Origin: Treponema sp.
Lineage (GTDB): Bacteria > Spirochaetota > Spirochaetia > Treponematales > Breznakiellaceae
Direction of reading: 5' to 3'
DNA: 38,951 nt
NCBI GenBank assembly: GCA_031268975.1
Contig: JAIRWM010000031.1
Location: 1 to 38,951, forward strand
Position 1 is the stretch's first letter. The number at the start of each line of letters is the position of its first letter. A program made the position numbers and the translations under genes. The notes beneath the pieces are model-generated. The model saw nothing but the letters and a program-made list of their open reading frames with translations, was not told the DNA's origin and ran no database searches. This document shows, piece by piece, positions 15,350 to 22,986 of this stretch.

Positions 15350-17197
15350 CTACAGCGCCTTTATCTTTGAAAGACAGGCGTCCATATAGAAAGCCGAAGC
15401 GCCGTCGTCAGGCAGCACTTCCCGCACTCTGCGGAAATTCATCAGCGCTTCTGAATACTGTTTCTGGTAATAGTGGAACATGCCTTCTTCAAAAAACATG
15501 TTGGCCTTTATCTTCCGTTCCTGGGTGGCGGGGTTAATGCCGTCAAAGATTTCAAATATGGAAACCGGCGCCGACTTTCCCTTGACCCGGACTTTTCCGA
15601 TAAAGCGGTACTTGTACGAACCCGGATCGGCAAGCTTTTTAAAAGTTTCCTCGCTTATCGCCAGAGACACGCCGAATACCTTTGTTATGCTTTCAAGCCG
15701 GCTTGCCAGGTTGACCGCGTCGGAAATGACCGTGTTCTGCATCCTGTCTTTGACGCCGACAACACCCATCATAAGCGTTCCGGTATGCAGCCCGATGCCC
15801 ATGGAAAGGGGCCGGTATCCGCAGCTTGCCCGGTGCACGTTATATTCCTGGATACATTCCTGTATGGAAATCGCCGCGCGTACCGCCATGTCCGGCCCGT
15901 CTATTTGGGGAAAAAGGGCAAGAATCGCGTCGCCGATGTACTTGTCCACAAAGCCGCCGTTCATTGTTATTTTCGGTACAATCCGGGAAAGGTACGAGTT
16001 GATGAAGGCAAAACTTTCTTCCGGGGTAAGCCGTTCCGACAGATCGGTAAACTGGCGGATATCCGAAAAGAAAATGGTCATTTCCTGTTTGATATGATCC
16101 CCAAGTTTAAGATCGCCCACCGAATTTTTGTTGAGTATGGCAAGAAATTCCCGGGGAACAAACGGGGTCGTCCTGTCGGGGCTTTCCTGCCCGGTCACCG
16201 CCTCATCGGGGGGCTTTTCCGCCGGAATCTCTTCCAGTTCCTCAAGTTCTTCCGCGCCGGTAACAATGGAGCCGTCTTCAGCCGTTTCCACAGCCGGGAC
16301 GTCCCGCCGCGCCGGGTTCGCTCCGGCCGCCCCGTCTGCACTGACCGTTCCGCCTGCCCCGGTCAAGCCCGTTCCGGCCAGGGGAGCCGCTTCCCCGGAC
16401 GTGTCCGCACCGGCGGCTTCCCGAGCGACGGGCCGGACGAAAACCGCCGCCGGTACCGGCGAAAAGAGGGAAAATCCCTTTTCCGATTCCGAAGAAAAAC
16501 CGCTTTCAAGAAAAATATACGCCAACAGCGCGACTGTCCAGAAAAAAGCGCCCGGCCCCGAAGGCAGCACAAAGGCAATGCCCAAAAAAAGACAGATAAA
16601 GCCGCCGAAACAAAACAGCTTCCGCTGGCCGGTTTTCGCCGAAAAAGCCAAAAGAAGCAGGCACAGGACGCAAAGGGCCCCGGAAAAGCAGATCAGTGCC
16701 AAAGGCGCGCCGATTCTGCCTGAAAGGGGGAGAAGGGCCGCGGCAAGGGCCAAAAGCGGCAGGGGCAGGAACTGTTTCAGAGCCCAGACCGGGAAACGCC
16801 GCTTTAACAGGATGAGCAGGAAAAACACCTCAAAGCTCAAAAAACCGGCAAATTGCACGACAGAGGCCGCCAGAGCGGGGATACCGCTTCCCGCGCCGGG
16901 CAGAATGGGGAGACCCAGGGTAAGGGCAACGGCGAGAACGGAGAAAACGGCCCCCATCCGCCATTTGCGGTTGGCGGATTTTTCCCGGGAAATTCCCGGC
17001 TGAACGATGCCCCACAGTAAAATAACGGCGGCAAAGATCAGCAGCGCGGCCTCGGATCCCGACATAAAAAGCGCGGCCGGAGCTATATCAGCCTGTTCGT
17101 TAAGGAAGGAAAAATACGGCATAAAATAGGCGCTTTTTGACATCACTTTAATACTACCCAAAAAACCGGTTACGAACAAGGGTACGGTGATTATCAC
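15350..17197 (-). CDS. Integral-membrane class III adenylate/guanylate cyclase
   Basis: The 615-aa protein has a multi-helix N-terminal membrane domain (about residues 1-235). A disordered Ala/Gly/Glu-rich linker of about 100 residues follows ('EELEELEEIPAEKPPDEA'), then a class III cyclase domain. That domain has 'IFFSDIRQFTDLSERL' (metal Asp), 'VDKYIGDAILALFP' (Lys and second metal Asp) and 'VISDAVNLASRLES' (transition-state Asn/Arg). Lys plus Asp at the base-recognition positions favour cAMP. A TPR-like C-terminal tail follows ('FHYYQKQYSEALMNFRRV'). The start is uncertain: GTG 17197 lacks a ribosome site and ATG 17143 is an alternative. It is divergent from the polyene operon and upstream of the sirtuin. 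Confidence 0.9.
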   Translation of the reverse strand: MIITVPLFVTGFLGSIKVMSKSAYFMPYFSFLNEQADIAPAALFMSGSEAALLIFAAVILLWGIVQPGISREKSANRKWRMGAVFSVLAVALTLGLPILPGAGSGIPALAASVVQFAGFLSFEVFFLLILLKRRFPVWALKQFLPLPLLALAAALLPLSGRIGAPLALICFSGALCVLCLLLLAFSAKTGQRKLFCFGGFICLFLGIAFVLPSGPGAFFWTVALLAYIFLESGFSSESEKGFSLFSPVPAAVFVRPVAREAAGADTSGEAAPLAGTGLTGAGGTVSADGAAGANPARRDVPAVETAEDGSIVTGAEELEELEEIPAEKPPDEAVTGQESPDRTTPFVPREFLAILNKNSVGDLKLGDHIKQEMTIFFSDIRQFTDLSERLTPEESFAFINSYLSRIVPKITMNGGFVDKYIGDAILALFPQIDGPDMAVRAAISIQECIQEYNVHRASCGYRPLSMGIGLHTGTLMMGVVGVKDRMQNTVISDAVNLASRLESITKVFGVSLAISEETFKKLADPGSYKYRFIGKVRVKGKSAPVSIFEIFDGINPATQERKIKANMFFEEGMFHYYQKQYSEALMNFRRVREVLPDDGASAFYMDACLSKIKAL

Positions 17198-17234
17198 AAA
17201 TTATTGCGCAGCAATACGCCCCGCCCTGGTAAAT

Positions 17235-17263
17235 TTGACATAAAACCGTTTTTTTGCTAAAAT
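17235..17263 (+). promoter_or_regulatory. Promoter of the aryl-polyene-type operon
   Basis: TTGACA (17235-17240), exactly 17-bp spacer, TAAAAT (17258-17263) form a near-consensus sigma70 promoter. The inferred start is near 17270, with a leader of about 37 nt ending in AAAGGAG before the ACP ATG at 17307. No long operator palindrome is seen in the 109-bp divergent gap with the cyclase gene. Confidence 0.7.
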
Positions 17264-17306
17264 TATGCCGCTGTCATAACGGAGTATCTGCGTAAAGGAG
17301 TACCGG

Positions 17307-17603
17307 ATGGAGGATTTAAAAGGCCAGATCAAAGAATTGATTGTCAGCGCCCTGGAACTTGAGGATGTAAGGCCGGAAAACATTGTCGACGCCGAACCTC
17401 TGTTCGGAACGGGCCTGGGGCTTGATTCCATTGACGCCCTGGAGCTGGGGATTGCCCTCAAGAAAAAATTCGGCGTAAAATTTTCCCCGGAAAACACCGA
17501 AACCAAAAAACATTTCGCGTCCGTTAATGCCCTGGCGGCCTATATCGCCGGGGAAACAGCCGTCCCGTTCCGGGAACTGATTACGGACCTCGATGGCGTT
17601 TAA
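17307..17603 (+). CDS. Acyl carrier protein of the aryl-polyene-type pathway
   Basis: A 98-aa ACP with the phosphopantetheine attachment Ser41 in 'GLGLDSIDALELGIALKKKF'. Helix I ('LKGQIKELIVSALEL') and a longer than usual C-terminal tail flank it. In aryl-polyene clusters such ACPs (ApeE/ApeF) carry the aryl starter and growing chain; only one is seen here. AAAGGAG precedes the ATG, downstream of a strong promoter. The next ORF overlaps its end by 11 bp. It is the first gene of a plus-strand operon that runs to 27934 with mostly 1-4-bp overlaps. Confidence 0.92.
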   Translation: MEDLKGQIKELIVSALELEDVRPENIVDAEPLFGTGLGLDSIDALELGIALKKKFGVKFSPENTETKKHFASVNALAAYIAGETAVPFRELITDLDGV

Positions 17604-17817
17604 CCCCGTAAAAACGTTTCGCATCCTCTTTTACGCGGCGGCCGCGGCGTATCCCGCGCTGGTATTCTACTTCCTCAGCGTGCGCAAAGTACCGGTCAGA
17701 ACGGTGTCGCTTTTTATCATCGCGTTCAGCCTTCTTGCCTTCATCGCGCGTACGTCGAAAAAAAAAAGCGGAGCGGAGAAGCTTCCCCTCCTGCGGCAAA
17801 ATCTTTTTCGTTTATAA
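17593..17817 (+). CDS. ApeG-like (COG4648-type) membrane protein, N-terminal fragment before an A10 frameshift
   Basis: The frame encodes 74 residues: two hydrophobic segments ('ILFYAAAAAYPALVFYFLSV', 'VSLFIIAFSLLAFIA') and then a basic stretch at the A10 tract. These match the beginning of COG4648-type membrane proteins encoded next to ApeH in aryl-polyene clusters. After the tract, the rest of that family ('ITGSVLLLGVGALCFVT', 'VLKLYPMLINALLL') continues in the -1 frame into the following ORF. The last residues here (after 'TSKKK') are therefore probably out-of-frame. The start overlaps the ACP end. Read with a -1 shift, one product of about 797 aa would result. Confidence 0.7.
   Translation: MAFNPVKTFRILFYAAAAAYPALVFYFLSVRKVPVRTVSLFIIAFSLLAFIARTSKKKSGAEKLPLLRQNLFRL
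17758..17767 (+). other. A10 homopolymer: -1 frameshift or transcriptional-slippage site
   Basis: Ten consecutive A (TCG-A10-GCG). In frame with the 17593 ATG the sequence reads Ser-Lys-Lys-Lys and then terminates at 17817. Re-reading one A (or adding an eleventh A) joins it to the frame that encodes the rest of the COG4648 domain, the ACP ligase and the dehydratase. The downstream frame is open without stops from here. Its first ATG (17895) has no Shine-Dalgarno. Confidence 0.75.
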
Positions 17818-17894
17818 CAGGATCCGTCCTCCTCCTGGGCGTCGGGGCGCTGTGTTTTGTTACAAACTCAAGCTTTGTTTTAAAGCTGTACCCC

Positions 17895-19985
17895 ATGCTG
17901 ATAAACGCCCTCCTGCTGGGGGCTTTTGGGGTTACGCTTTTTCTGCCGCCGACCATGGTTTACCGGTTCGCGGTAATCGGGGACAAATCCATACCCGGTT
18001 CCCTGGGTGAAAAACGGATTGCCGCCTATTGCCGGAATGTTACCATTGTCTGGTGCGTTTTTTTTGTGTTCAACGGAACCGCGGCGGTGTGGACAATTTT
18101 TTCACGTTCAGATACATTTTGGCCTGTTTACAATGGAGGAATTTCCTACATACTTATGGGGATTCTTTTTGCCGGAGAATACGGAATACGAAAAATGACC
18201 GATAAAAAAACGCCAAAGGCCGTTCCCCTTTCCCAATGCAGGGCAGATTCCCGGCCCGGCGAATCGGTGCTTTGCTATGACGGCCCCTGGAACGGCGGCG
18301 GGCGGAAAACCTGGAACGATTTCCTTGAAGGAACGGCAAAGCTGCGAAAATCAATCGAACAAACGGAAGCCGAAACCTGGCTTCTTTATTGCGAAGACTG
18401 CTGGCTGTTTCTTTTGGCCTTTGCTTCCCTGCTTCAGTGTAAAAAGGAAATAATCCTGACAGCGAATGTAAGCCCGGCCTACATTGCCGAAATACGGGGC
18501 GGCGGGGGTCCGGCGGCGGGTTCTGTTCCCTTCATCACCGACAGGGAATTTCCGCAAACGGCCGCCGGTGTCGGGAAATCCTTTTACATTCCGGCGCTGC
18601 TGGAAAAGTATCAGGGGGCCGCCGGGGAAATCCCCGCGATTGACGCCGGCAAAACGTCGATTGTCATGTACACATCGGGAAGCACCGGAACGCCGAAAGC
18701 TGTGCGCCAGCGGCTTACGGAGTTTGAAAACGACAACCGCTTTATCCTTTCAAAATGGGGAAATGAATTTCTGGCCCGCAAGGTGTGTTCAACCGTAAGC
18801 CAACACCACATTTACGGCCTTCTTTTTTCGATACTGCTTCCGTTTACCGCCGGAGTCCCGTTCAGAAGAAAACGTATAGAATTCCCGGAAGAATTTGAAA
18901 ACCTTACCGGAACAAAATACATGATCATTACCGTTCCCGCTTTTCTCAAGCGCGCGGTAGAAATCAAGGCGCCCGGCAGCCTGGATCTTGACGCTCCCTG
19001 GATATTCACTTCCGGCGGAGTGCTGAACAGGGAAACGGCGGAAAAAACAAACGAGGTTTTTGGATTTTGGCCGGTGGAAGTTTACGGCAGTACGGAGACC
19101 AGCGGTATCGCGTTCAGGCAGTCTGTCAACGGCCCGGAATGGACGCCTTTTGCCAACGCGCTGATACACAAAAACGAAGACGGATGCCTTGTCGTCAAGT
19201 CTCCGTATATACAAGATCCTTCGGGTTTTGAAACAGCGGACCTTGTCGATCTTCTGGAAGACGGCCGTTTTCTGCTCAAGGGCCGCGTCGACTCTGTCGT
19301 AAAAATCGAGGGAAAACGCATTTCGCTTCCTGAAATTGAAAAACGTATACTACAGTCGGGACTTGTCCGCGATGTGTGCGTTATCCCCATGGAAGACAAA
19401 AGGCAGTATCTTGCCGCCGCGGTTGTTTTTAACGGTGCGGGAACTGAAAAATTCGGGACAAAAGAAAAACAGGCTGTCAACAGATTCTGGAAGGAATACT
19501 TGCTTGAGTTTTTTGAAATTCTTGTAATCCCGAAAAAGTGGCGTTACCTCAAGGCGATTCCCTCGGATCCCCAGGGAAAAAAGAAACATGATGAGATTAA
19601 AGCCCTTTTTGCCGCGGCGGACGGGGCAGGCGCGGGCGCCGCGGGCGCTATTGAAGAAAACGTCATGAAAAAAACGGAAAACTCGGTGGTCCTGGAATTT
19701 TCCGTCCCCCAATCAAGCGGATACTTCGACGGCCATTTTCCCGGTTTCCCCGTTCTTCCGGCCGCGGCCCAGGTGGATTTGGTACTGTACTTTGCGGGCC
19801 GGCATTTCGGAAACAGGGAAGTCTCGGAAATAAAGCGGATCAAATTCACAAAACCCGTCCTGCCCGGAACGCCTCTTGTTATGCGTCTTGAAAAAAACGG
19901 AACAACTCTTTTGTTCAGGATAAGTTCCCCGGACGGCGTGGAAGCCTATTGCTCCGGGACCATAGCGCTTCTGGAGACGGCATGA
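17895..19985 (+). CDS. apeH: Fusion: ApeG-like C-terminal membrane part + ApeH-like AMP-dependent ACP ligase + ApeI-like hotdog dehydratase
   Basis: The frame is open from the A10 tract at 17758; 17895 is only its first ATG. Residues 1-75 hold membrane helices ('YNGGISYILMGILFAGEYGI'). An ANL ligase follows: P-loop 'YTSGSTGTPKAV' (about 259-270), 'VEVYGSTETSGIAFRQ', hinge 'GRVDSVVKIEGKRISLPEI'. It would activate an aryl acid as AMP ester and load the ACP. After an Ala/Gly linker, residues 591-696 form a hotdog domain with 'GHFPGFPVLPAAAQVDLVL' (His614). The usual FabZ Glu is replaced by Asp. ApeI works with ApeP in characterised systems. G-H-I in one polypeptide is unusual. The next gene overlaps by ATGA. 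Confidence 0.88.
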   Translation: MLINALLLGAFGVTLFLPPTMVYRFAVIGDKSIPGSLGEKRIAAYCRNVTIVWCVFFVFNGTAAVWTIFSRSDTFWPVYNGGISYILMGILFAGEYGIRKMTDKKTPKAVPLSQCRADSRPGESVLCYDGPWNGGGRKTWNDFLEGTAKLRKSIEQTEAETWLLYCEDCWLFLLAFASLLQCKKEIILTANVSPAYIAEIRGGGGPAAGSVPFITDREFPQTAAGVGKSFYIPALLEKYQGAAGEIPAIDAGKTSIVMYTSGSTGTPKAVRQRLTEFENDNRFILSKWGNEFLARKVCSTVSQHHIYGLLFSILLPFTAGVPFRRKRIEFPEEFENLTGTKYMIITVPAFLKRAVEIKAPGSLDLDAPWIFTSGGVLNRETAEKTNEVFGFWPVEVYGSTETSGIAFRQSVNGPEWTPFANALIHKNEDGCLVVKSPYIQDPSGFETADLVDLLEDGRFLLKGRVDSVVKIEGKRISLPEIEKRILQSGLVRDVCVIPMEDKRQYLAAAVVFNGAGTEKFGTKEKQAVNRFWKEYLLEFFEILVIPKKWRYLKAIPSDPQGKKKHDEIKALFAAADGAGAGAAGAIEENVMKKTENSVVLEFSVPQSSGYFDGHFPGFPVLPAAAQVDLVLYFAGRHFGNREVSEIKRIKFTKPVLPGTPLVMRLEKNGTTLLFRISSPDGVEAYCSGTIALLETA

Positions 19986-20764
19986 AACCCGGCCGCCGCA
20001 AGGCAGAGCTCGGCCGCCCCTCGGTACGGCAGGGCTTTGTCGTCCCCGTGTATAACCACGGCAGGCCCGCCGCCGATCTGGCGGAAAAGCTTCTCCCGTT
20101 CGGCCTGCCGCTGATTTTTGTGGACGACGGCAGCGGGCCGGAAACAAAGGCGTTTCTTTCCGGTCTTGTGGAAAAGCCGGGCGTTTTCCTTGTTACGCTG
20201 AAAAAAAACCGGGGCAAGGGAGAAGCTGTGCTCCGGGGTGTTGAAAAGGCGGCGGAACTGGGACTAAGCCACGTGCTTCAAATAGACGCCGACGGACAGC
20301 ATGATTCGGATCGGGCCGGTTTTTTTCTGGAAGAATCCGCCCGGCGTCCGGGAAGCGTTATTTGCGGGTTTCCTGTTTTTGACCAGACCGCGCCGAAGGA
20401 ACGGGTAATCGGCAGGAAAATCGCCAATTTCTGGGCCGGGGTTGTAACCCTTTCCGGAGCGCTGAAAGATGTCATGTGCGGATTCAGGGTATATCCGGTG
20501 GAACCGTTTTTAAAGAACGCCGGAAAATTCCTTGTCGACAAACGCATGGGTTTTGACGTGGAAATTATGGTGCGCCTTTACTGGAGCGGGGTTTTCCCGG
20601 AATACTTTCCCGTTACCGTCCGTTATCCTCCCGGCGGTATTTCCAACTTTCATCTGCTGCGCGACAATCTGCGCATCACCTGGGTGATTACCCGGCTGTT
20701 TTTCGGCATGCTTTTCAGGATTCCGTCCCTCGCCGGTTTTCACAAAAAAGGATCCGGGCGGTGA
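19982..20764 (+). CDS. Family 2 glycosyltransferase of the polyene operon (ApeJ GT-like)
   Basis: A 260-aa GT2 enzyme: 'GFVVPVYNHGRPAADLAEKL', nucleotide-sugar Asp pair 'IFVDDGSG', 'NRGKGEAVLRGV', DxD-type 'LQIDADGQHD', and 'FRVYPVEPFL' in the acceptor region. In Escherichia-type clusters a GT2 and an LpxL-like acyltransferase are fused in ApeJ; here they are separate genes. It probably glycosylates a lipid or the polyene for outer-membrane anchoring. ATG 19982 overlaps the preceding TGA, with GGAG upstream, and is chosen over the longer frame to 19949. Confidence 0.85.
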   Translation: MKPGRRKAELGRPSVRQGFVVPVYNHGRPAADLAEKLLPFGLPLIFVDDGSGPETKAFLSGLVEKPGVFLVTLKKNRGKGEAVLRGVEKAAELGLSHVLQIDADGQHDSDRAGFFLEESARRPGSVICGFPVFDQTAPKERVIGRKIANFWAGVVTLSGALKDVMCGFRVYPVEPFLKNAGKFLVDKRMGFDVEIMVRLYWSGVFPEYFPVTVRYPPGGISNFHLLRDNLRITWVITRLFFGMLFRIPSLAGFHKKGSGR

Positions 20765-21771
20765 ACAGCGCCGAAAAATCCACGCATTGGTCTCGTCAAA
20801 AAGAACAGGCGTCACTCGTTCATATAAAGCTGCTGTTTTTTTTATTCAGGATCCTGCCGATGGGCGTTTTACGGATCCTTGCGGTGCCGGTAAGCTTTTT
20901 CTATTTTCTCTTTTCAAAAAGAAGCAGAACTGAATCAAAACGTTTTCTGCAAAAAGTTTCGGTTTTTATCAAAGACGGGAAAACCGCGAAAAAGTGCGTA
21001 TCGTGTTTTGGCCCGCTGCGGGTTATCGTTTCGTTTTCCCTGTGCCTGCTTGAAAGACTTGAATCGTGGAACGGAACGTTTCCGTTCAGCGCGGTCCATT
21101 TCAAGGGAGACGGCCCGGGCGATCTTGTCAGGGGACTGGAAAACGGGAAAGGGGCATTCATTATCTGTTCCCATTTGGGAAACACTGAACTGTTACGGGC
21201 CCTGGCAAGCTTTAACAAAACCGGAGTATCCCGGAATATAAGGGTTACGTCGATAGTTGACTTTTCGGTTACGTCGCGTTTTAACCGGATGCTTTGGGAG
21301 CTAAATCCCCAATCGCGCCTTTCCGTTATCGGCGCGGATGAAATTGGCCCGCATACGGCCCCTCTGCTCGAAGAACGCCTTGCCGGCGGGGAACTTGTGG
21401 TAATCGCGGGGGATAGAACGCCGGCCGCCGGTGACAAAGCGCCCTACGATTTTCCGTTTCTTGGGGAACATGCGCCGTTTGCGTTCGGATCATTTTATCT
21501 TGCCTCGCTGCTGAATTATCCGGTCTATTTTGTTTTTGCCCTGCGCCATGACGGCGGGCTTTTTAAAAAGGACTACGACATGTATATACACAAAAGCGGC
21601 GTTTCTTTCGACTGCCCCAGATCTGAGCGGTTAAAACGATCCGAAAAGCTGGCGCGTCTTTTTGCCTTGACGCTGGAAAGCCACTGTAAAAAATATCCGT
21701 TCCAATGGTATAATTTCCACGATTTTTGGGCGGACAAGACCTGCGGCCCGGAAACGGCGGGCGGATTTTAG
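20761..21771 (+). CDS. LpxL/HtrB-like lysophospholipid acyltransferase of the polyene operon
   Basis: A 336-aa acyltransferase with an N-terminal membrane helix ('LLFFLFRILPMGVLRILAVP') and the catalytic HX4E motif in 'ICSHLGNTELLRAL'. 'VVIAGDRTPAAGDKAPYDFP' is the second conserved block, and 'YPFQWYNFHDFW' the usual end. It would transfer an acyl chain (possibly the polyene itself) from ACP to a lipid carrier at the inner membrane. The GTG start overlaps the GT2 stop as GTGA, consistent with a split ApeJ. Confidence 0.85.
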   Translation: MNSAEKSTHWSRQKEQASLVHIKLLFFLFRILPMGVLRILAVPVSFFYFLFSKRSRTESKRFLQKVSVFIKDGKTAKKCVSCFGPLRVIVSFSLCLLERLESWNGTFPFSAVHFKGDGPGDLVRGLENGKGAFIICSHLGNTELLRALASFNKTGVSRNIRVTSIVDFSVTSRFNRMLWELNPQSRLSVIGADEIGPHTAPLLEERLAGGELVVIAGDRTPAAGDKAPYDFPFLGEHAPFAFGSFYLASLLNYPVYFVFALRHDGGLFKKDYDMYIHKSGVSFDCPRSERLKRSEKLARLFALTLESHCKKYPFQWYNFHDFWADKTCGPETAGGF

Positions 21772-21783
21772 CATAAAAGGGGG

Positions 21784-21816
21784 CTGTCCGAACAGGTTTT
21801 CAAGCTTTCCGGACAG
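21784..21816 (+). other. Intra-operon hairpin upstream of the thioesterase gene
   Basis: CTGTCCG (21784-21790) and CGGACAG (21810-21816) form a 7-bp stem with a 19-nt loop. It sits in the 64-bp gap before apeK, one of only two sizeable gaps in the operon. No T-run follows, so mRNA processing or stability is more likely than termination. Confidence 0.4.
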
Positions 21817-21835
21817 GCGCGTTAAGGAAAAAGAA

Positions 21836-22324
21836 ATGGAAAAAGACTCTGGAGAAAATGTGCCGGCCGGTCTGTGGTCTGAAGCGGAAATTTCCGTGGA
21901 ATTTTTTGATCTTGATCCCATGCGGGTTGTGTGGCACGGGAACTACATAAACTATTTTGAGGCCGCCCGGCGGAAACTGCTGGAAAAAATCGGCTACGGA
22001 TATTATGAAATGGAAGAATCCGGCTATGCGTTTCCCGTGGTGGAAATTTCGGCAAAATACCCGGCGTCACTTAAACACGGGGACAGGGCCAGGATAACGG
22101 CGACACTTGTCGAATATGAAAACCGCCTGAAAATAAAATATGAAATCCGCAACGCGGAGACGGGAGTGCTTACCACAAAAGGGACAAGTACACAAATGGC
22201 ATATAACTTAAAAACCGGGGAATCCTGTTTTGTATGCCCAAAGGAATTAACCGAAAAAGTAGAGGCCCTGGCCGAAAGGGAACTCAAGTCCCGCCGGACT
22301 CAGGATTCAGGCGGCGTCACATGA
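21836..22324 (+). CDS. apeK: Hotdog acyl-thioesterase (ApeK-like)
   Basis: A 162-aa 4-hydroxybenzoyl-CoA thioesterase/YbgC-type hotdog protein with 'EFFDLDPMRVVWHGNYINYF'. The catalytic Asp in 'DLDPMRVVWHGNY' matches the family pattern. The family's following block is 'EAARRKLLEKIG'. It would release or proof-read ACP-bound chains in polyene synthesis. AAGGA precedes the ATG. The downstream lolA-like gene overlaps by ATGA. Position between acyltransferase and LolA-like genes matches ApeK in aryl-polyene clusters. Confidence 0.88.
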   Translation: MEKDSGENVPAGLWSEAEISVEFFDLDPMRVVWHGNYINYFEAARRKLLEKIGYGYYEMEESGYAFPVVEISAKYPASLKHGDRARITATLVEYENRLKIKYEIRNAETGVLTTKGTSTQMAYNLKTGESCFVCPKELTEKVEALAERELKSRRTQDSGGVT

Positions 22325-22986
22325 AACGCCGCATTATGGCCTTAATTCTTGGCGTATCCCTTTTTGCTCCGGGTATCGCCGCGGAAAATCCGGGAGATGC
22401 GCCTCTTTTCCGCAGCCCGCTGGGGCCCGGAACCACGGAAACATTCAGGGAAGTCTGTTCGCGGCTTTCGTTCCGTCCGTTCATAAAGGGAAACTTCCGG
22501 CAGGAAAAAACAATCAGCCGTCTGGAACGCTCCCTTGTATCACATGGAAAATTTATTATCGCCTCAGATCAGGGCATCGTGTTTGAAACCCTGGAGCCGT
22601 TTCCGTCCACGCTGGCGGTTGGAAAAGACTACCTTATACAGTCAAGGCCCGGCGGAAAAAAGACAGTCATTGACGCGGGCGGAAACGAAACGTTCCTCCG
22701 TCTGGCGGAAGTGATAAGCGCCGTTTTTTCAGGCAATTCCCAAACATTGACGGACAGCTTTGAAGTTTTCTTTTCAGGCGACAGCGGTTCCTGGGAAATG
22801 GGCCTTGTGCCGCGGGACAGCGCGATACGTTCCTTTACGGAAAAAATATACATGAAAGGCGATTCCGCCATACGCCATATTCTTTTAAACGAACAAAACG
22901 GCGATACCGTACTGTACGTTCTTTCCGGCCACAGTTATCCGGGAGCATTAAGTGCCGATGAAAAAGCTCTTTTCAGTTTTTTTTAA
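22321..22986 (+). CDS. apeL: LolA-like periplasmic carrier (ApeL-like)
   Basis: A 221-aa exported protein with signal peptide 'IMALILGVSLFAPGIAA'. The LolA-type pattern follows: 'IKGNFRQEKTISRLERSLVS' (F-x-Q-x-K in strand 1), 'HGKFIIASDQGIVFETLEPF' and 'SAVFSGNSQTL'. LolA-fold proteins carry hydrophobic cargo across the periplasm; in aryl-polyene clusters this one is thought to move the pigment-lipid. The frame is open from 22234, but ATG 22321 overlapping the apeK stop starts exactly at the signal peptide. Its end overlaps the transporter gene by 35 bp. Confidence 0.85.
   Translation: MKRRIMALILGVSLFAPGIAAENPGDAPLFRSPLGPGTTETFREVCSRLSFRPFIKGNFRQEKTISRLERSLVSHGKFIIASDQGIVFETLEPFPSTLAVGKDYLIQSRPGGKKTVIDAGGNETFLRLAEVISAVFSGNSQTLTDSFEVFFSGDSGSWEMGLVPRDSAIRSFTEKIYMKGDSAIRHILLNEQNGDTVLYVLSGHSYPGALSADEKALFSFF

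Noticed and set aside
15473-16723. Long plus-strand ORF (416 aa) opposite the cyclase gene
   Set aside because: It is an antisense shadow in GC-rich DNA; the opposite strand encodes clear cyclase motifs and this product has low-complexity Arg/Lys-rich composition.
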